64,000 nt of DNA from an uncultured Paracoccaceae bacterium. GTDB lineage: Bacteria; Pseudomonadota; Alphaproteobacteria; Rhodobacterales; Rhodobacteraceae. The notes beneath the pieces were generated by a model. The model had not been told where the DNA came from. It did no database searches and was given only the letters and a program-made list of their open reading frames with translations. The DNA lies in contig CANLVP010000001.1 of the NCBI GenBank assembly GCA_947494675.1, forward strand, positions 310,001-374,000, written 5' to 3'. A program made the position numbers and the translations under genes. Shown one piece after another: positions 1 through 8,453 of the stretch (position 1 is the stretch's first letter; every line of letters starts with the position of its first letter).

Positions 1-92
1 TGGACACATCCGAGGCCGCCGTATCCGCAGGCGACACCACACCAGAGGCGGCAGCCGCAAGGATCGTGGCGTCACTGCGCGAAAGCAGCTAA
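1..92 (+). CDS. 3' end of an unidentified CDS (partial)
   Basis: An open frame enters from the left edge and ends with TAA at 90-92. About 29 residues are visible; they are Ala/Thr-rich and finish in a helical-looking tail (IVASLRESS). The composition looks like the C-terminus of a real protein, but no domain can be named. It is on the same strand as rpmB, with 146 bp between them that carry a plausible promoter. Confidence 0.4.
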   Translation, partial: DTSEAAVSAGDTTPEAAAARIVASLRESS

Positions 93-107
93 AGCACGCC
101 AAGGGCC

Positions 108-136
108 TTGACCCGCCAAAGGAATCCGCCTATCCC
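108..136 (+). promoter_or_regulatory. Putative sigma-70 promoter of rpmB
   Basis: TTGACC at 108-113 and TATCCC at 131-136 are separated by exactly 17 bp. They lie about 100 bp upstream of the rpmB start. The -35 is good and the -10 is weak, as is common in GC-rich alphaproteobacteria. No experimental support is visible. Confidence 0.35.
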
Positions 137-238
137 GCGCAAACCGAATTCTGGCCCCTTTTGCGAGGGGTCTTTCACTTATGAAGGTCGCCGCCCCGAT
201 CACGCGAGGCACGCTGGCCGTAACCGAAAGGTAAGATC

Positions 239-520
239 ATGTCGCGCCGTTGCGAACTATCTGGAAAAGGCCCCATGTCTGGCAACAATGTCAGCCACGC
301 CAAAAACCGTACCCGCCGCCGGTTCCTGCCCAACTTGCAGGACGTTTCCTTGCGCTCTGACGTGCTGGGCCGGACATTCAAATTCCGCATCTCTTCTGCT
401 GCGCTGCGCACCGTGGATCACCGTGGTGGTCTGGACGCGTTCATGGCGAAGGCAAAAGATGCAGAGCTTTCGGCCGCTGCGCTGAAAGTGAAGAAAGAGA
501 TCACCAAGGCAACTGCCTGA
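239..520 (+). CDS. rpmB: 50S ribosomal protein L28
   Basis: This 93-residue protein has the L28 family start [17 protein letters not shown], followed by the basic [11 protein letters not shown] segment that contacts 23S rRNA. It is a structural component of the large ribosomal subunit. The length fits the longer alphaproteobacterial form. AAGG lies 7 nt before the ATG. The gene is monocistronic: it has its own upstream promoter-like site and a strong terminator at 544-576. Confidence 0.96.
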   Translation: MSRRCELSGKGPMSGNNVSHAKNRTRRRFLPNLQDVSLRSDVLGRTFKFRISSAALRTVDHRGGLDAFMAKAKDAELSAAALKVKKEITKATA

Positions 521-543
521 TCCTTTCGTGTCGTCGTATTGTG

Positions 544-576
544 AAAGGCCCGGTTGCACATGCAGCCGGGCCTTTT
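544..576 (+). terminator. Intrinsic terminator of rpmB
   Basis: AAAGGCCCGG (544-553) pairs with CCGGGCCTTT across a 12-nt loop and is followed by T residues. It sits 24 bp after the rpmB stop. An in-frame upstream extension of hrpB would begin inside this hairpin, which argues for the later hrpB start at 629. Confidence 0.85.
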
Positions 577-628
577 GCTTTGGCCCGATGCCCGGCTATC
601 GTGGGCGGACGCAACCAAGGGGTGCGCG

Positions 629-3019
629 ATGACGCTGCCAATTGACGCCGTTTTGCCCGATGTCGTGGCCGCCCTGCGCGACGCGGGGCGCGTCGTGCTG
701 CAGGCCCCGCCCGGAGCAGGTAAAACCAGCCGGGTGCCTTTGGCGATGCTGGAGGTCGTGCCCGCCAAGATCATCATGCTCGAGCCCCGCCGCCTTGCGG
801 CCCGTGCCGCCGCTGAACGGCTGGCAGAGCAATTGGGTGAGGCCCCGGGCGGGCAGGTCGGCTACCGGATGCGCGGCGACAGCAAGGCAGGCAGCCGGAT
901 CGAGGTGGTGACCGAAGGCATCCTGACCCGGATGTTGCAATCTGATCCTGAGCTACCCGGCATCGGTGCGGTTATCTTTGACGAATTTCATGAACGCTCG
1001 CTCAACGCTGATCTGGGGCTGGCGCTCACGTGGGAGGTGCGGCAGGCGCTGCGGCCTGATCTAATGCTGGTGGTGATGTCCGCGACACTTGATGCGGGGC
1101 CAGTGGCCGCGATGCTGGATGATGCGCCGATGGTAACGTCAGAGGGTCGGGCCTTTGCGGTTGAGCCCCGGTTTCTGGACCGCGCTATCCCCAAGGGAGT
1201 GCGGTTGGCGCAGGCCACCGCCGACCTGATCGCAGAGGTAGTGCCGCAGACGGAGGGCGGGGTGTTGGTCTTTTTGCCCGGAGAGGGCGAAATCCGCGCG
1301 ACCGAAGCCGCGCTCAAGGGGCGCTTGCCCAGCGATTGCGCAGTGCGCCCGCTTTATGGGGCGTTGCCGTTCAAGGCGCAACGGGCGGCGATTGCCCCGG
1401 TGACGGAAGGCCGCAAGATCGTGCTGTCGACGGCCATCGCAGAGACATCGCTGACGATTGAGGACATCCGCGTGGTGGTGGACGCAGGCCGGGCACGGCG
1501 CGCGCGCTATGATCCCGGATCAGGCATGTCGCGGCTGGTGACCGAACGAGTCAGCCGAGCCGAAGCAACGCAACGCGCCGGTCGCGCAGGCCGCGTGGCG
1601 GAAGGCGTCGCCTACAAGCTTTGGACCAAGGGGGAGGATGGCGCCCTGCCCGGCTTTGCCCCCGCCGAGATCGAAGCCGCCGATCTGGCCCCGCTGGCAC
1701 TGGAACTGGCGATCTGGGGTAGCGATGATCTTGCGTTTCTGACGCCGCCGCCTGCGGGCGCATTGGAAACCGCGCGCGCCTTGTTGCGTGACCTGGGGGC
1801 TTTGGATGTGGCAGGCCGGATCACCGCACATGGCCAGGCGCTGGCCGCTTTGCCGCTGCATCCTAGGCTGGGGCATATGCTGGTCACGGCGGGTGCCGGG
1901 GCCGCGCCTTTTGCGGCACTATTGTCGTCGCGTGATCCCCTGCGCGGTGCGCCGGTTGATCTGACGCTGCGGATGCGCGCATTGAATGGGCGCTATGACG
2001 GACCGGGTGAAGTGCTGCAGGGGGCCTTGCAACAGATCAAGGGCGAGGTATCGCGCCTTTCGAAGGGTTTGAAACCCAAACCGGATGTGAGCCTGCCGAT
2101 GATGGCAGCACTCGCCTATCCTGATCGGATCGGGCTGCGGCGCAAAGGGGACGCGCCGCGCTATCTGTTGTCAGGTGGCAAGGGGGCTGTACTGGATGCA
2201 GGCGACCCGTTGGCGGGGCAACGGCTGATCGTGGCCACCGATCTGGACGGCGATGCGCGCGAGGCGCGGGTGCGGCAGGCGGTGGCGATTTCAGAGGCCG
2301 AAGTGCGGGCGCTTTACCCGCCCGTCTGGAAGGACGTCTGCCTCTGGTCCAAGCGCGATGCCAAGGTCCTCACCCGCCGCCAGGAAATGCTGGGTGCTTT
2401 GGTGCTGGATGATCGCAATTGGACGGACGCGCCAGAGGATGCTGTCGCCCATGCCATGCTGGATGGCGTGCGGCAGTTGGGGCTGCGGATCACTGGCAAG
2501 GCCGCGCTGTTCCGTGCACGGGTGGCGCTAGTGGACGGTCTGCCAGACTTGGATGACGATAGCCTGATGGATGGGTTGGAGGACTGGCTTCTTCCGCATT
2601 TGGGCGGCGTCAAAACGGCGGAGGATTGGAAGCGATTTGATCTGCTGCCCGCCTTGCGCGCCATGTTGGATTGGGACCAGATGCAGCGGCTGGATCGCGC
2701 GGCCCCGGCTCATTTTGAAACGCCATTGGGGCGGAAAATCCCCATTGATTACAGCGGTGAAGCGCCTGAGATCACCCTGCGGCTGCAAGAGATGTTTGGC
2801 CAGACGACGCACCCGATGGTGGGGCGTGTGCCCTTGCGTGTCACTCTGTTGTCACCGGGGCAAAAGCCGGTGCAGACCACACAGGATATCCCGGGGTTTT
2901 GGGCCACGTCCTATGCGGACGTGCGCCGCGATATGCGCGGACGCTATCCGCGCCATCCCTGGCCCGAAGACCCGACACAAGCCGACCCGACGCTGCGCGC
3001 CAAGCCACGCGGCACCTAA
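629..3019 (+). CDS. hrpB: ATP-dependent RNA helicase HrpB (DEAH-box family)
   Basis: The protein has 796 residues, the usual HrpB size. The P-loop APPGAGKT lies at about residues 26-33, the DEFH box of the DEAH/DExH class at about 118-121, and the motif VI-like QRAGRAGR follows in the second RecA lobe. An HrpB-type C-terminal domain completes the protein. HrpB is a putative RNA-dependent ATPase whose role is poorly defined. The start at 629 gives the compact N-terminus MTLPIDAVLPD; upstream in-frame codons fall in the rpmB terminator. It converges on argF. Confidence 0.93.
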   Translation: MTLPIDAVLPDVVAALRDAGRVVLQAPPGAGKTSRVPLAMLEVVPAKIIMLEPRRLAARAAAERLAEQLGEAPGGQVGYRMRGDSKAGSRIEVVTEGILTRMLQSDPELPGIGAVIFDEFHERSLNADLGLALTWEVRQALRPDLMLVVMSATLDAGPVAAMLDDAPMVTSEGRAFAVEPRFLDRAIPKGVRLAQATADLIAEVVPQTEGGVLVFLPGEGEIRATEAALKGRLPSDCAVRPLYGALPFKAQRAAIAPVTEGRKIVLSTAIAETSLTIEDIRVVVDAGRARRARYDPGSGMSRLVTERVSRAEATQRAGRAGRVAEGVAYKLWTKGEDGALPGFAPAEIEAADLAPLALELAIWGSDDLAFLTPPPAGALETARALLRDLGALDVAGRITAHGQALAALPLHPRLGHMLVTAGAGAAPFAALLSSRDPLRGAPVDLTLRMRALNGRYDGPGEVLQGALQQIKGEVSRLSKGLKPKPDVSLPMMAALAYPDRIGLRRKGDAPRYLLSGGKGAVLDAGDPLAGQRLIVATDLDGDAREARVRQAVAISEAEVRALYPPVWKDVCLWSKRDAKVLTRRQEMLGALVLDDRNWTDAPEDAVAHAMLDGVRQLGLRITGKAALFRARVALVDGLPDLDDDSLMDGLEDWLLPHLGGVKTAEDWKRFDLLPALRAMLDWDQMQRLDRAAPAHFETPLGRKIPIDYSGEAPEITLRLQEMFGQTTHPMVGRVPLRVTLLSPGQKPVQTTQDIPGFWATSYADVRRDMRGRYPRHPWPEDPTQADPTLRAKPRGT

Positions 3020-3051
3020 CGAGTTGACCCCAGCGCTTCCCTTCAGGGGGC

Positions 3052-3073
3052 CAAAATTTTGACAAAAATTTTG
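3052..3073. terminator. AT-rich hairpin between convergent hrpB and argF
   Basis: CAAAATTTT (3052-3060) and AAAATTTTG (3065-3073) form a perfect 9-bp stem around GACA. It is placed between the stops of hrpB (3019) and argF (3077). T-rich on both strands, it could act as a bidirectional transcription end, but it lacks the GC stem of a classical terminator. Confidence 0.45.
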
Positions 3074-3076
3074 CGC

Positions 3077-3982
3077 CTAGCGGCCAAGACAGTAGCGCAT
3101 GATCGCCTTTTGCGCGTGCAGGCGGTTCTCGGCCTCGTCAAATATGACGGAATGCGGGCCGTCCATCACCGTTGACGTCGCCTCATCATCGCGATGCGCG
3201 GGCAGGCAGTGCATGAAAAGCGCGTCGTCCTTGGCTTTGGCCATCAGCGCATCATTCACCTGATAGCCGCGCAATTGGTTGTGACGGCGCTCGCGCGCGG
3301 ACTGCGGGTCATGCATCGAGACCCATGTGTCTGTCACCACAAGATCAGCGCCCTGCACGGCCTCATCGGGGTTGCGCACCGTGGTGTAAAGACCGTTGAG
3401 CGCGGGTTCAGGATCAAGCGGTTCGGGGCCGGTAAACACAAGATCAAAGTCAAATTGCTTGGCCGCATGGGCGAAGCTGGCAAAGACGTTGTTGCCGTCG
3501 CCGGACCAGACGACCTTTTTGCCTTTGATTGGGCCGTTATGTTCCTCAAACGTCATGATGTCCGCCATGATCTGGCAGGGATGCGTGCGGTTGGTCAGCC
3601 CGTTGATCACCGGCACCGAGGCATATTCTGCCATCTCAAGCAGCGTCGCCTCTTCAAAGGTGCGGATCATGATGAGGTCAACATAACGCGACAGCACACG
3701 GGCGGTGTCAGCGATGGTCTCGCCATGGCCCAGTTGCATATCCGCACCAGAAAGCACCATGGTCTGGCCGCCCATCTGGCGCACGCCGACATCAAAGCTA
3801 ACGCGGGTTCGAGTGGAGGGTTTTTCAAAGATCAGCGCCACCATGTGACCAGCCAGCGGCTGGTCTGTGTCCATCGTGCCTTTGGGCAGGCCTGCGCGGG
3901 CATCCTTGATCTGCCGCGCGCTGTCGATGATGCCCCGCAGGTCAGCGGGGTCTGTTGTGTGAATGTCGAGGAAATGGGTCAT
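3077..3982 (-). CDS. argF: Ornithine carbamoyltransferase
   Basis: The 301-residue enzyme makes citrulline from ornithine and carbamoyl phosphate in arginine synthesis. The carbamoyl-phosphate motif STRTR is at about residues 56-60, HPCQ at 134-137 and HCLPAHR at 258-264, all intact. The start at 3982 gives MTHFLDIHT; the in-frame extension upstream covers the intergenic repeat and is not protein-like. It lies 64 bp downstream of argD on the same strand, so the two probably form an arginine operon. carB, which makes carbamoyl phosphate, is elsewhere in the window. Confidence 0.96.
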   Translation of the reverse strand: MTHFLDIHTTDPADLRGIIDSARQIKDARAGLPKGTMDTDQPLAGHMVALIFEKPSTRTRVSFDVGVRQMGGQTMVLSGADMQLGHGETIADTARVLSRYVDLIMIRTFEEATLLEMAEYASVPVINGLTNRTHPCQIMADIMTFEEHNGPIKGKKVVWSGDGNNVFASFAHAAKQFDFDLVFTGPEPLDPEPALNGLYTTVRNPDEAVQGADLVVTDTWVSMHDPQSARERRHNQLRGYQVNDALMAKAKDDALFMHCLPAHRDDEATSTVMDGPHSVIFDEAENRLHAQKAIMRYCLGR

Positions 3983-3998
3983 GGGTCGTCCTTGTGGC

Positions 3999-4060
3999 GG
4001 GGGTCGGACCGGGGGTTTCACACCCCCGGACCCCCGTGAGATATTTTTATTCCAAAGAAA
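3999..4060 (-). repeat. Dispersed intergenic element, copy A (argD-argF gap)
   Basis: On the minus strand TTTCTTTGG is followed by an A/T stretch (AATAAAAATATC) and then a GC hairpin: CCGGGGGT (4009-4016) pairs with ACCCCCGG (4022-4029), extended by GGGGGT (3999-4004) with ACCCCC (4030-4035). The T-rich head overlaps the last codons and stop of argD (TAA at 4047-4049). Related layouts occur at 37725-37783 and, less closely, at 25918-25973. The hairpin may also attenuate transcription between argD and argF. Confidence 0.5.
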
Positions 4061-5219
4061 GCGATTTCGCCGCCGCGTCGAGCTTATCGGTGGCGGTGGC
4101 GATGTCTGCATCGGTGATATTGAGCGCGGGCAAAAGCCGGATCACGTTGTCGGCGGCAGGCACGGTCAGGATGTCCTGCGTGTAGCCTGCAGCGACCACA
4201 TCCGTATTCGTGGCCTTGCATTTCAGACCCAGCATCAGGCCAGAGCCCCGCACCGCCTCAAAGACGTCCGGGTTGTCGGCCACGAGACCTTCGAGTTTTT
4301 GACGCAGGAGCCCGGCCTTGCGGTTCACCTCGGCCAGAAAATCGTCTGTCGCCACGATGTCGAGCACGGCATTGCCCACGGCACAGCCCAAAGGGTTGCC
4401 GCCATAGGTCGAGCCATGGGTGCCCGCGGTCATGCCTGAAGCCGCGTTTTCGGTCGCGAGGACAGCGCCCAAGGGGAAGCCGCCGCCGATGCCTTTGGCG
4501 ACCATCATGATATCGGGCGAAATGCCGGCCCATTCGTGCGCAAAGAGCTTGCCGGTCCGGCCAACGCCGCATTGCACTTCATCAAGGATCAGCAGCGCGC
4601 CGGTGGCGTCGCACAGATCGCGCAGACCTTTGAGGCATTGATCCGGGACGGGACGGATGCCGCCTTCCCCCTGAACGGGTTCGATCAGGATGGCGGCGGT
4701 TTTGTCCGTGACGGCAGCCTTGAGCGCGTCATGATCGCCGAATTCCAGATGGGTGAACCCGGGCAAGAGCGGGCCAAAGCCCTTGGTCATCTTTTCCGAG
4801 CCCGCCGCCGCGATCCCGGCAGAGGACCGACCGTGGAAGGAGCCGGAGAAGGTAATGATCTCTGCGCGATCCTCGCCCTTTTCGTACCAGTATTTGCGGG
4901 CCATTTTGACGGCCAATTCGCACGCCTCCGTGCCAGAGTTGGTAAAGAACACTGTGTCGGCGAAGGTCGCATCGACCAGCTTGTCGGCCAGCGCCTGCTG
5001 GCTGGGGATGTTGTAAAGGTTGCTGAGGTGCCAGACTTGGCCCGCCTGATCGGTCAGCGCCTTGGTCAGTGCCGGATGCGCATGGCCCAGACAATTGACC
5101 GCGATGCCCGCCCCCAGATCCAAAAAGCGTCGGCCATCCGCCTCTTCCAGCCAAGAGCCTGCGCCGGACACGAATGTCAGCGGTGCACGGTTATAGGTGG
5201 GCAGGACAGAGGGGATCAT
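4047..5219 (-). CDS. argD: Acetylornithine aminotransferase, class III PLP enzyme
   Basis: The 390-residue protein belongs to the acetylornithine/succinyl-DAP aminotransferase group. The PLP-binding lysine sits in [11 protein letters not shown] (K242), with NSGTEA (about 94-99) and [12 protein letters not shown] (about 212-223) in the expected order. It transaminates N-acetylglutamate semialdehyde in arginine synthesis and possibly serves lysine synthesis. The ATG at 5219 is preceded by AAAGG; a longer TTG-initiated frame lacks family similarity. argF follows in the same direction. A 13-codon Arg-rich ORF lies 105 bp upstream. Confidence 0.95.
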   Translation of the reverse strand: MIPSVLPTYNRAPLTFVSGAGSWLEEADGRRFLDLGAGIAVNCLGHAHPALTKALTDQAGQVWHLSNLYNIPSQQALADKLVDATFADTVFFTNSGTEACELAVKMARKYWYEKGEDRAEIITFSGSFHGRSSAGIAAAGSEKMTKGFGPLLPGFTHLEFGDHDALKAAVTDKTAAILIEPVQGEGGIRPVPDQCLKGLRDLCDATGALLILDEVQCGVGRTGKLFAHEWAGISPDIMMVAKGIGGGFPLGAVLATENAASGMTAGTHGSTYGGNPLGCAVGNAVLDIVATDDFLAEVNRKAGLLRQKLEGLVADNPDVFEAVRGSGLMLGLKCKATNTDVVAAGYTQDILTVPAADNVIRLLPALNITDADIATATDKLDAAAKSLSLE

Positions 5220-5324
5220 GGGGTCAGCCTTTGCGAGATAAGAAGCCCGATTGATGCCGTGATGGCGCGGGCAGGTCAACGATTTAGAAGGGTGAAGATG
5301 GACGTGGCAGATCGGCAGACGGGC

Positions 5325-5366
5325 TTAGCGTCGGCGTCGGGCGATCATGTTGGCACGGTTCATCAT
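5325..5366 (-). CDS. Candidate arginine leader peptide (13 aa, ends RRRR)
   Basis: Reading the minus strand from 5366 gives ATG ATG AAC CGT GCC AAC ATG ATC GCC CGA CGC CGA CGC TAA, i.e. MMNRANMIARRRR. TAGG lies 9 nt upstream as a possible ribosome-binding site. Five of 13 residues are Arg, four of them directly before the stop, and the ORF precedes an arginine biosynthetic operon. AAGCCCG overlapping the leader stop (5320-5326) is complementary to CGGGCTT (5243-5249), which lies about 23 nt before the argD start. This is the layout of ribosome-mediated attenuation, though no clear U-tract terminator is visible. Chance cannot be excluded. Confidence 0.4.
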   Translation of the reverse strand: MMNRANMIARRRR

Positions 5367-5454
5367 GTGGGTTGCCTAGCGCATGGTGCCGCGCGAGGGA
5401 AGCCCAAATGCGAATTGCATTGCACGCGGCCATGGATTGCGACACGACGGACCT

Positions 5455-6336
5455 ATGACCACGACCCGCCATAACCCGCCTGCCGCGATTGCGCTGATGC
5501 TGACGGCGACCGCGTTTATTGCGGGCACGATGATGATGGCCAAGCTGCTGGGGTCCGACATTTTGGGCCCTGCCCTGCATCCTTTGCAGATCAGCCACGG
5601 GCGGTTTGTTTTTGCGCTGACGGCGATTGCTGGGGTCACGGCGGCAATGCGGCCCCGTTTCACCAAGCCGCACCTTGGGGTGCATGTGGGGCGGTCGCTG
5701 TTTGGCTGGTTGGGTGTGACCTGCATGTTTGCAGCGGTGGCCTTCATCCCGCTGAGCGATGCGACGGCGATTTCGTTTCTGAACCCAGTCTTTGGCATGT
5801 TGCTGGCGATCCCGTTGTTGGGGGAGCGTGTTGGCAAGTGGCGGTGGCTGGCGGCCGCGATGGCGCTGACCGGCGCGCTGATCTTGCTGCGGCCCGGACC
5901 GGGCACGTTCCAGGCCCCGGCCCTGCTTGCGCTTGCCGCAGCGGCGCTGTTGGGAATGGAGCTGATTTTTATCAAAAAGCTCGCCGACCGGGAACCGCCT
6001 TTGCAAATCTTGCTCATCAATAATGCCATTGGCTGCGCCATCGCCTCCGTCGCGGTGATCGCCGTTTTCACCAGCCCGACCACTGGCCAATGGCTGGCGC
6101 TGATGGCTTTGGGGGGCTTGATGGCCAGCGCGCAGGCCTGTTTTGTGAACGCCATGGCACGGGCCGACGCGAGCTTTGTCACGCCGTTCAGCTATGTGAC
6201 CCTGATCTTTGCCAGCCTCTACGATTTGCTTCTGTTTAACGTGGTGCCGGATGCGATCAGTTGGGCGGGTGCGGGTATCATTCTGGCGGGGGCTGCGCTT
6301 TTGGCTGCACGTGAAAGGGCCGCAAAGGCTTCTTAA
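5455..6336 (+). CDS. DMT superfamily (EamA-type) membrane transporter
   Basis: This 293-residue inner-membrane protein has about ten hydrophobic segments arranged as two EamA repeats. The first repeat ends near ISFLNPVFGMLLAIPLLGE, the usual boundary motif with its conserved Pro and Glu. Such proteins export or import small metabolites; the substrate cannot be told from sequence. The start at 5455 (MTTTRHNPP) leads directly into the first membrane segment. It is divergent from argD. Confidence 0.85.
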   Translation: MTTTRHNPPAAIALMLTATAFIAGTMMMAKLLGSDILGPALHPLQISHGRFVFALTAIAGVTAAMRPRFTKPHLGVHVGRSLFGWLGVTCMFAAVAFIPLSDATAISFLNPVFGMLLAIPLLGERVGKWRWLAAAMALTGALILLRPGPGTFQAPALLALAAAALLGMELIFIKKLADREPPLQILLINNAIGCAIASVAVIAVFTSPTTGQWLALMALGGLMASAQACFVNAMARADASFVTPFSYVTLIFASLYDLLLFNVVPDAISWAGAGIILAGAALLAARERAAKAS

Positions 6337-6390
6337 ACTTGCACCAGCCGCGCCCAAATCACGCCGAAATTAACCGTTACGTCACCATGT

Positions 6391-6813
6391 ATGTTAAGTG
6401 TTTACGAATATCGCCAATCGGGACGCAGCCAGCTGGTTTGGCTGTCTGCGGCTGTCGTCGTGTTTTTGCTGGCCTTTGGGCTGGTCAATGATGCGCCCAA
6501 TGTCATCATGGTCGTTTGCGTGTTGGCAGCGGTCATTCTGGGCTGGATGCTGATCCTGTCACCTGCCCGTGGCATCCGTGTGGACACGACACATTTGGTC
6601 CTCAACGCATGGCGGAGACCGCGCGAGATCGCGCTGGATGACATCGACTTTCTGCGCGCGGTGCATTGGACTGCCGATTCCCACGTGACGGTCGTCTACA
6701 AGGACGGGACCGAGGAAAGCACCCATCCCCGCGATATGCCTGATCTGAACACACTTGCGCGGGTCATGGCCCAGCGCGGCGTGAAGCTGAAAGACCCCGG
6801 CTTTAGGGCTTAA
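6391..6813 (+). CDS. Small membrane protein with two TM helices and a PH-like tail
   Basis: The 140-residue protein has two hydrophobic segments at about residues 17-34 and 38-57, followed by a soluble domain of beta character (RGIRVDTTHLVLNAW, then VTVVYKDGTEES). The layout, two helices then a PH-like or YcxB-like fold, resembles small bacterial PH-domain membrane proteins, but I cannot name a family firmly. Its 3' end overlaps the convergent ABC permease gene by 11 bp. Confidence 0.6.
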   Translation: MLSVYEYRQSGRSQLVWLSAAVVVFLLAFGLVNDAPNVIMVVCVLAAVILGWMLILSPARGIRVDTTHLVLNAWRRPREIALDDIDFLRAVHWTADSHVTVVYKDGTEESTHPRDMPDLNTLARVMAQRGVKLKDPGFRA

Positions 6814-7606
6814 GCCGAAAGCCGCGCGCGAGCCATCGCCAGACGACAAAGAGCACCAGTGCTGTCGCCGCACCGACGACGCCAAGTCCGATCCACGGGC
6901 TGCTGTCGCTCACCCCGATCATGCCGTGGCGGACCCCGTCGATGATGTAGAAGAACGGGTTGGCGTGCGACATGGTTTGCATCGGGCCGGGCAGCGCCTC
7001 GATCGAGTAAAACGTGCCGGACAGGAACGCGAGCGGCGTGATCAGGAAGTTCTGGATCGCTGAGAGCTGGTCAAACTTATTGGCAAAAATGCCGCCGATC
7101 ATCCCCAAACCACCCATGAACATGGACCCCAGCGTCACAAAGACCACAAACCACAGCGGATGGGTCAGGCCCACATCCAGAAACAGCCAGGACCCCAAGG
7201 CGATCACAATCGCCACGATCCAGCCGCGCGCCAATGCGCCAAAGATATAGCCCACCAAAAGCTCTGCCGCAGACAGCGGCGGCATCAATGTGTCAACGAT
7301 ATTGCCGCCCACTTTGGCAGAGGCGAGCGACGACGAGGTATTGGAAAAGGCGTTCTGGATCACGGTCATGGTCAGGATACCGGGGGCCAAAAACACCATG
7401 AACGGCACGCCCATCACATTGCCGCGCCCCGGTCCGATGGCGATGGTGAAGATCATCAACAACAGGCCCGCATTGATCAGCGGGGCCATGACGGTTTGCG
7501 ACCAGACGTTCATGAAACGCCGCACCTCGCGCGCTGCCAGCGTCTGTGTCCCGACCCAGTTGACCGCGCCAAACCGGCGCACACCCATGTTGATCTGTTC
7601 TGCCAT
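6803..7606 (-). CDS. ABC-2 type transporter permease
   Basis: The 267-residue protein has six hydrophobic segments and the ABC-2 signature region (FLITPLAFLSGTFYSIEALP followed by NPFFYIIDGVRHG), typical of polysaccharide or drug exporters of the YadH/NodJ type. No ATPase gene is adjacent in this window, so its partner must be elsewhere. The start at 7606 (MAEQINMGVRR) has GAGG upstream; longer in-frame starts add unlikely sequence. Confidence 0.85.
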   Translation of the reverse strand: MAEQINMGVRRFGAVNWVGTQTLAAREVRRFMNVWSQTVMAPLINAGLLLMIFTIAIGPGRGNVMGVPFMVFLAPGILTMTVIQNAFSNTSSSLASAKVGGNIVDTLMPPLSAAELLVGYIFGALARGWIVAIVIALGSWLFLDVGLTHPLWFVVFVTLGSMFMGGLGMIGGIFANKFDQLSAIQNFLITPLAFLSGTFYSIEALPGPMQTMSHANPFFYIIDGVRHGMIGVSDSSPWIGLGVVGAATALVLFVVWRWLARGFRLKP

Positions 7607-7733
7607 TGCCTCAGCCCGTTTGTTTTGCCCGTGCGGCCTTGTAACCGCTGTCCCCATGCTTAGAATAGGGGATCGTGTGAATAGACAAGGCCCGATGCGC
7701 AGCATCCCGCCTCAAGAACCATAAGGAACATAT

Positions 7734-8336
7734 ATGTCCTGGACTGACGAGCGCGTCGAGACGCTCAAAAAGATGTGGGGCGAGGGCCAATCGGCCAGCC
7801 AGATCGCCAAGGAATTGGGCGGGGTCACCCGCAATGCCGTGATCGGCAAGGTGCACCGCCTGGGCCTGTCCAACCGGGCCGGATCAGGTGCCTCTGCGCC
7901 TGCCAAACCCGCTGCGGCCAAGGAAAAGGCACCGTCAAAGCCCGCGACGCCCAAAGCGCCGCCCAAGGCCAAGGCCGCCCCCGCCAAAGAAGCCAAAAAG
8001 GAAGAAGAGCCAGAGCAGGAGCTGGACGAGAACGGTATCCCGATCTCTGCCGCCCGCCGCGCGATCATTCCTGCAGGCCAGCCGCTGCCACCGCAGCCGT
8101 CTGCGAATGAAATCTCGCCAGAGGCTTTGGCCAAGGTCAATGAGGTCGAAAAGACCGCCAAGCGCATCAGCCTGATGGAACTGACCGAAAAGACCTGCAA
8201 ATGGCCCGTGGGCGACCCGGCAACGGACGATTTCTGGTTTTGCGGCCTGCCCGTGCAGCAAGGCAAACCATATTGCGAGGCCCATGTCGGCGTGGCGTTC
8301 CAGCCGATGTCATCCCGCCGCGACCGCCGCCGCTAA
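7734..8336 (+). CDS. gcrA: GcrA cell-cycle transcriptional regulator
   Basis: The 200-residue protein begins MSWTDERVETLKKMW, the GcrA helix-turn-helix, with the conserved GGVTRNAVIGKVHRLGLS stretch (about 30-47). A Lys/Ala/Pro-rich linker of about 60 residues follows. The C-terminal domain carries CKWPVG and FCG...PYCEAH. GcrA binds sigma-70 holoenzyme and acts at promoters with CcrM-methylated GANTC sites in alphaproteobacteria. AAGGA lies 7 nt before the ATG. I found no GANTC in the short 5' region. Confidence 0.95.
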   Translation: MSWTDERVETLKKMWGEGQSASQIAKELGGVTRNAVIGKVHRLGLSNRAGSGASAPAKPAAAKEKAPSKPATPKAPPKAKAAPAKEAKKEEEPEQELDENGIPISAARRAIIPAGQPLPPQPSANEISPEALAKVNEVEKTAKRISLMELTEKTCKWPVGDPATDDFWFCGLPVQQGKPYCEAHVGVAFQPMSSRRDRRR

Positions 8337-8355
8337 ACTGACGCAACGTCGAAAC

Positions 8356-8383
8356 AAAGGCCGCCCCAAATGGGCGGCCTTTT
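8356..8383 (+). terminator. Intrinsic terminator of gcrA
   Basis: AAAGGCCGCCC and GGGCGGCCTTT form an 11-bp stem with a short CAAAT loop, followed by further T residues. It is 20 bp after the gcrA stop. Confidence 0.88.
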
Positions 8384-8453
8384 GCATTGAATCCTGCCAT
8401 GCGCTGCCCCATCTGAGCCACTTCAAGCAACGCAACCGCGCAGGAACCCCCAC

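Noticed and set aside
554-628. Extended N-terminus for HrpB from 554
   Set aside because: The extension begins in the rpmB terminator hairpin and does not resemble HrpB; the ATG at 629 gives the family start.
5284-6357. A 357-codon minus-strand frame opposite the EamA transporter
   Set aside because: Arg/Gln-rich antisense shadow of a membrane-protein gene; no motif.
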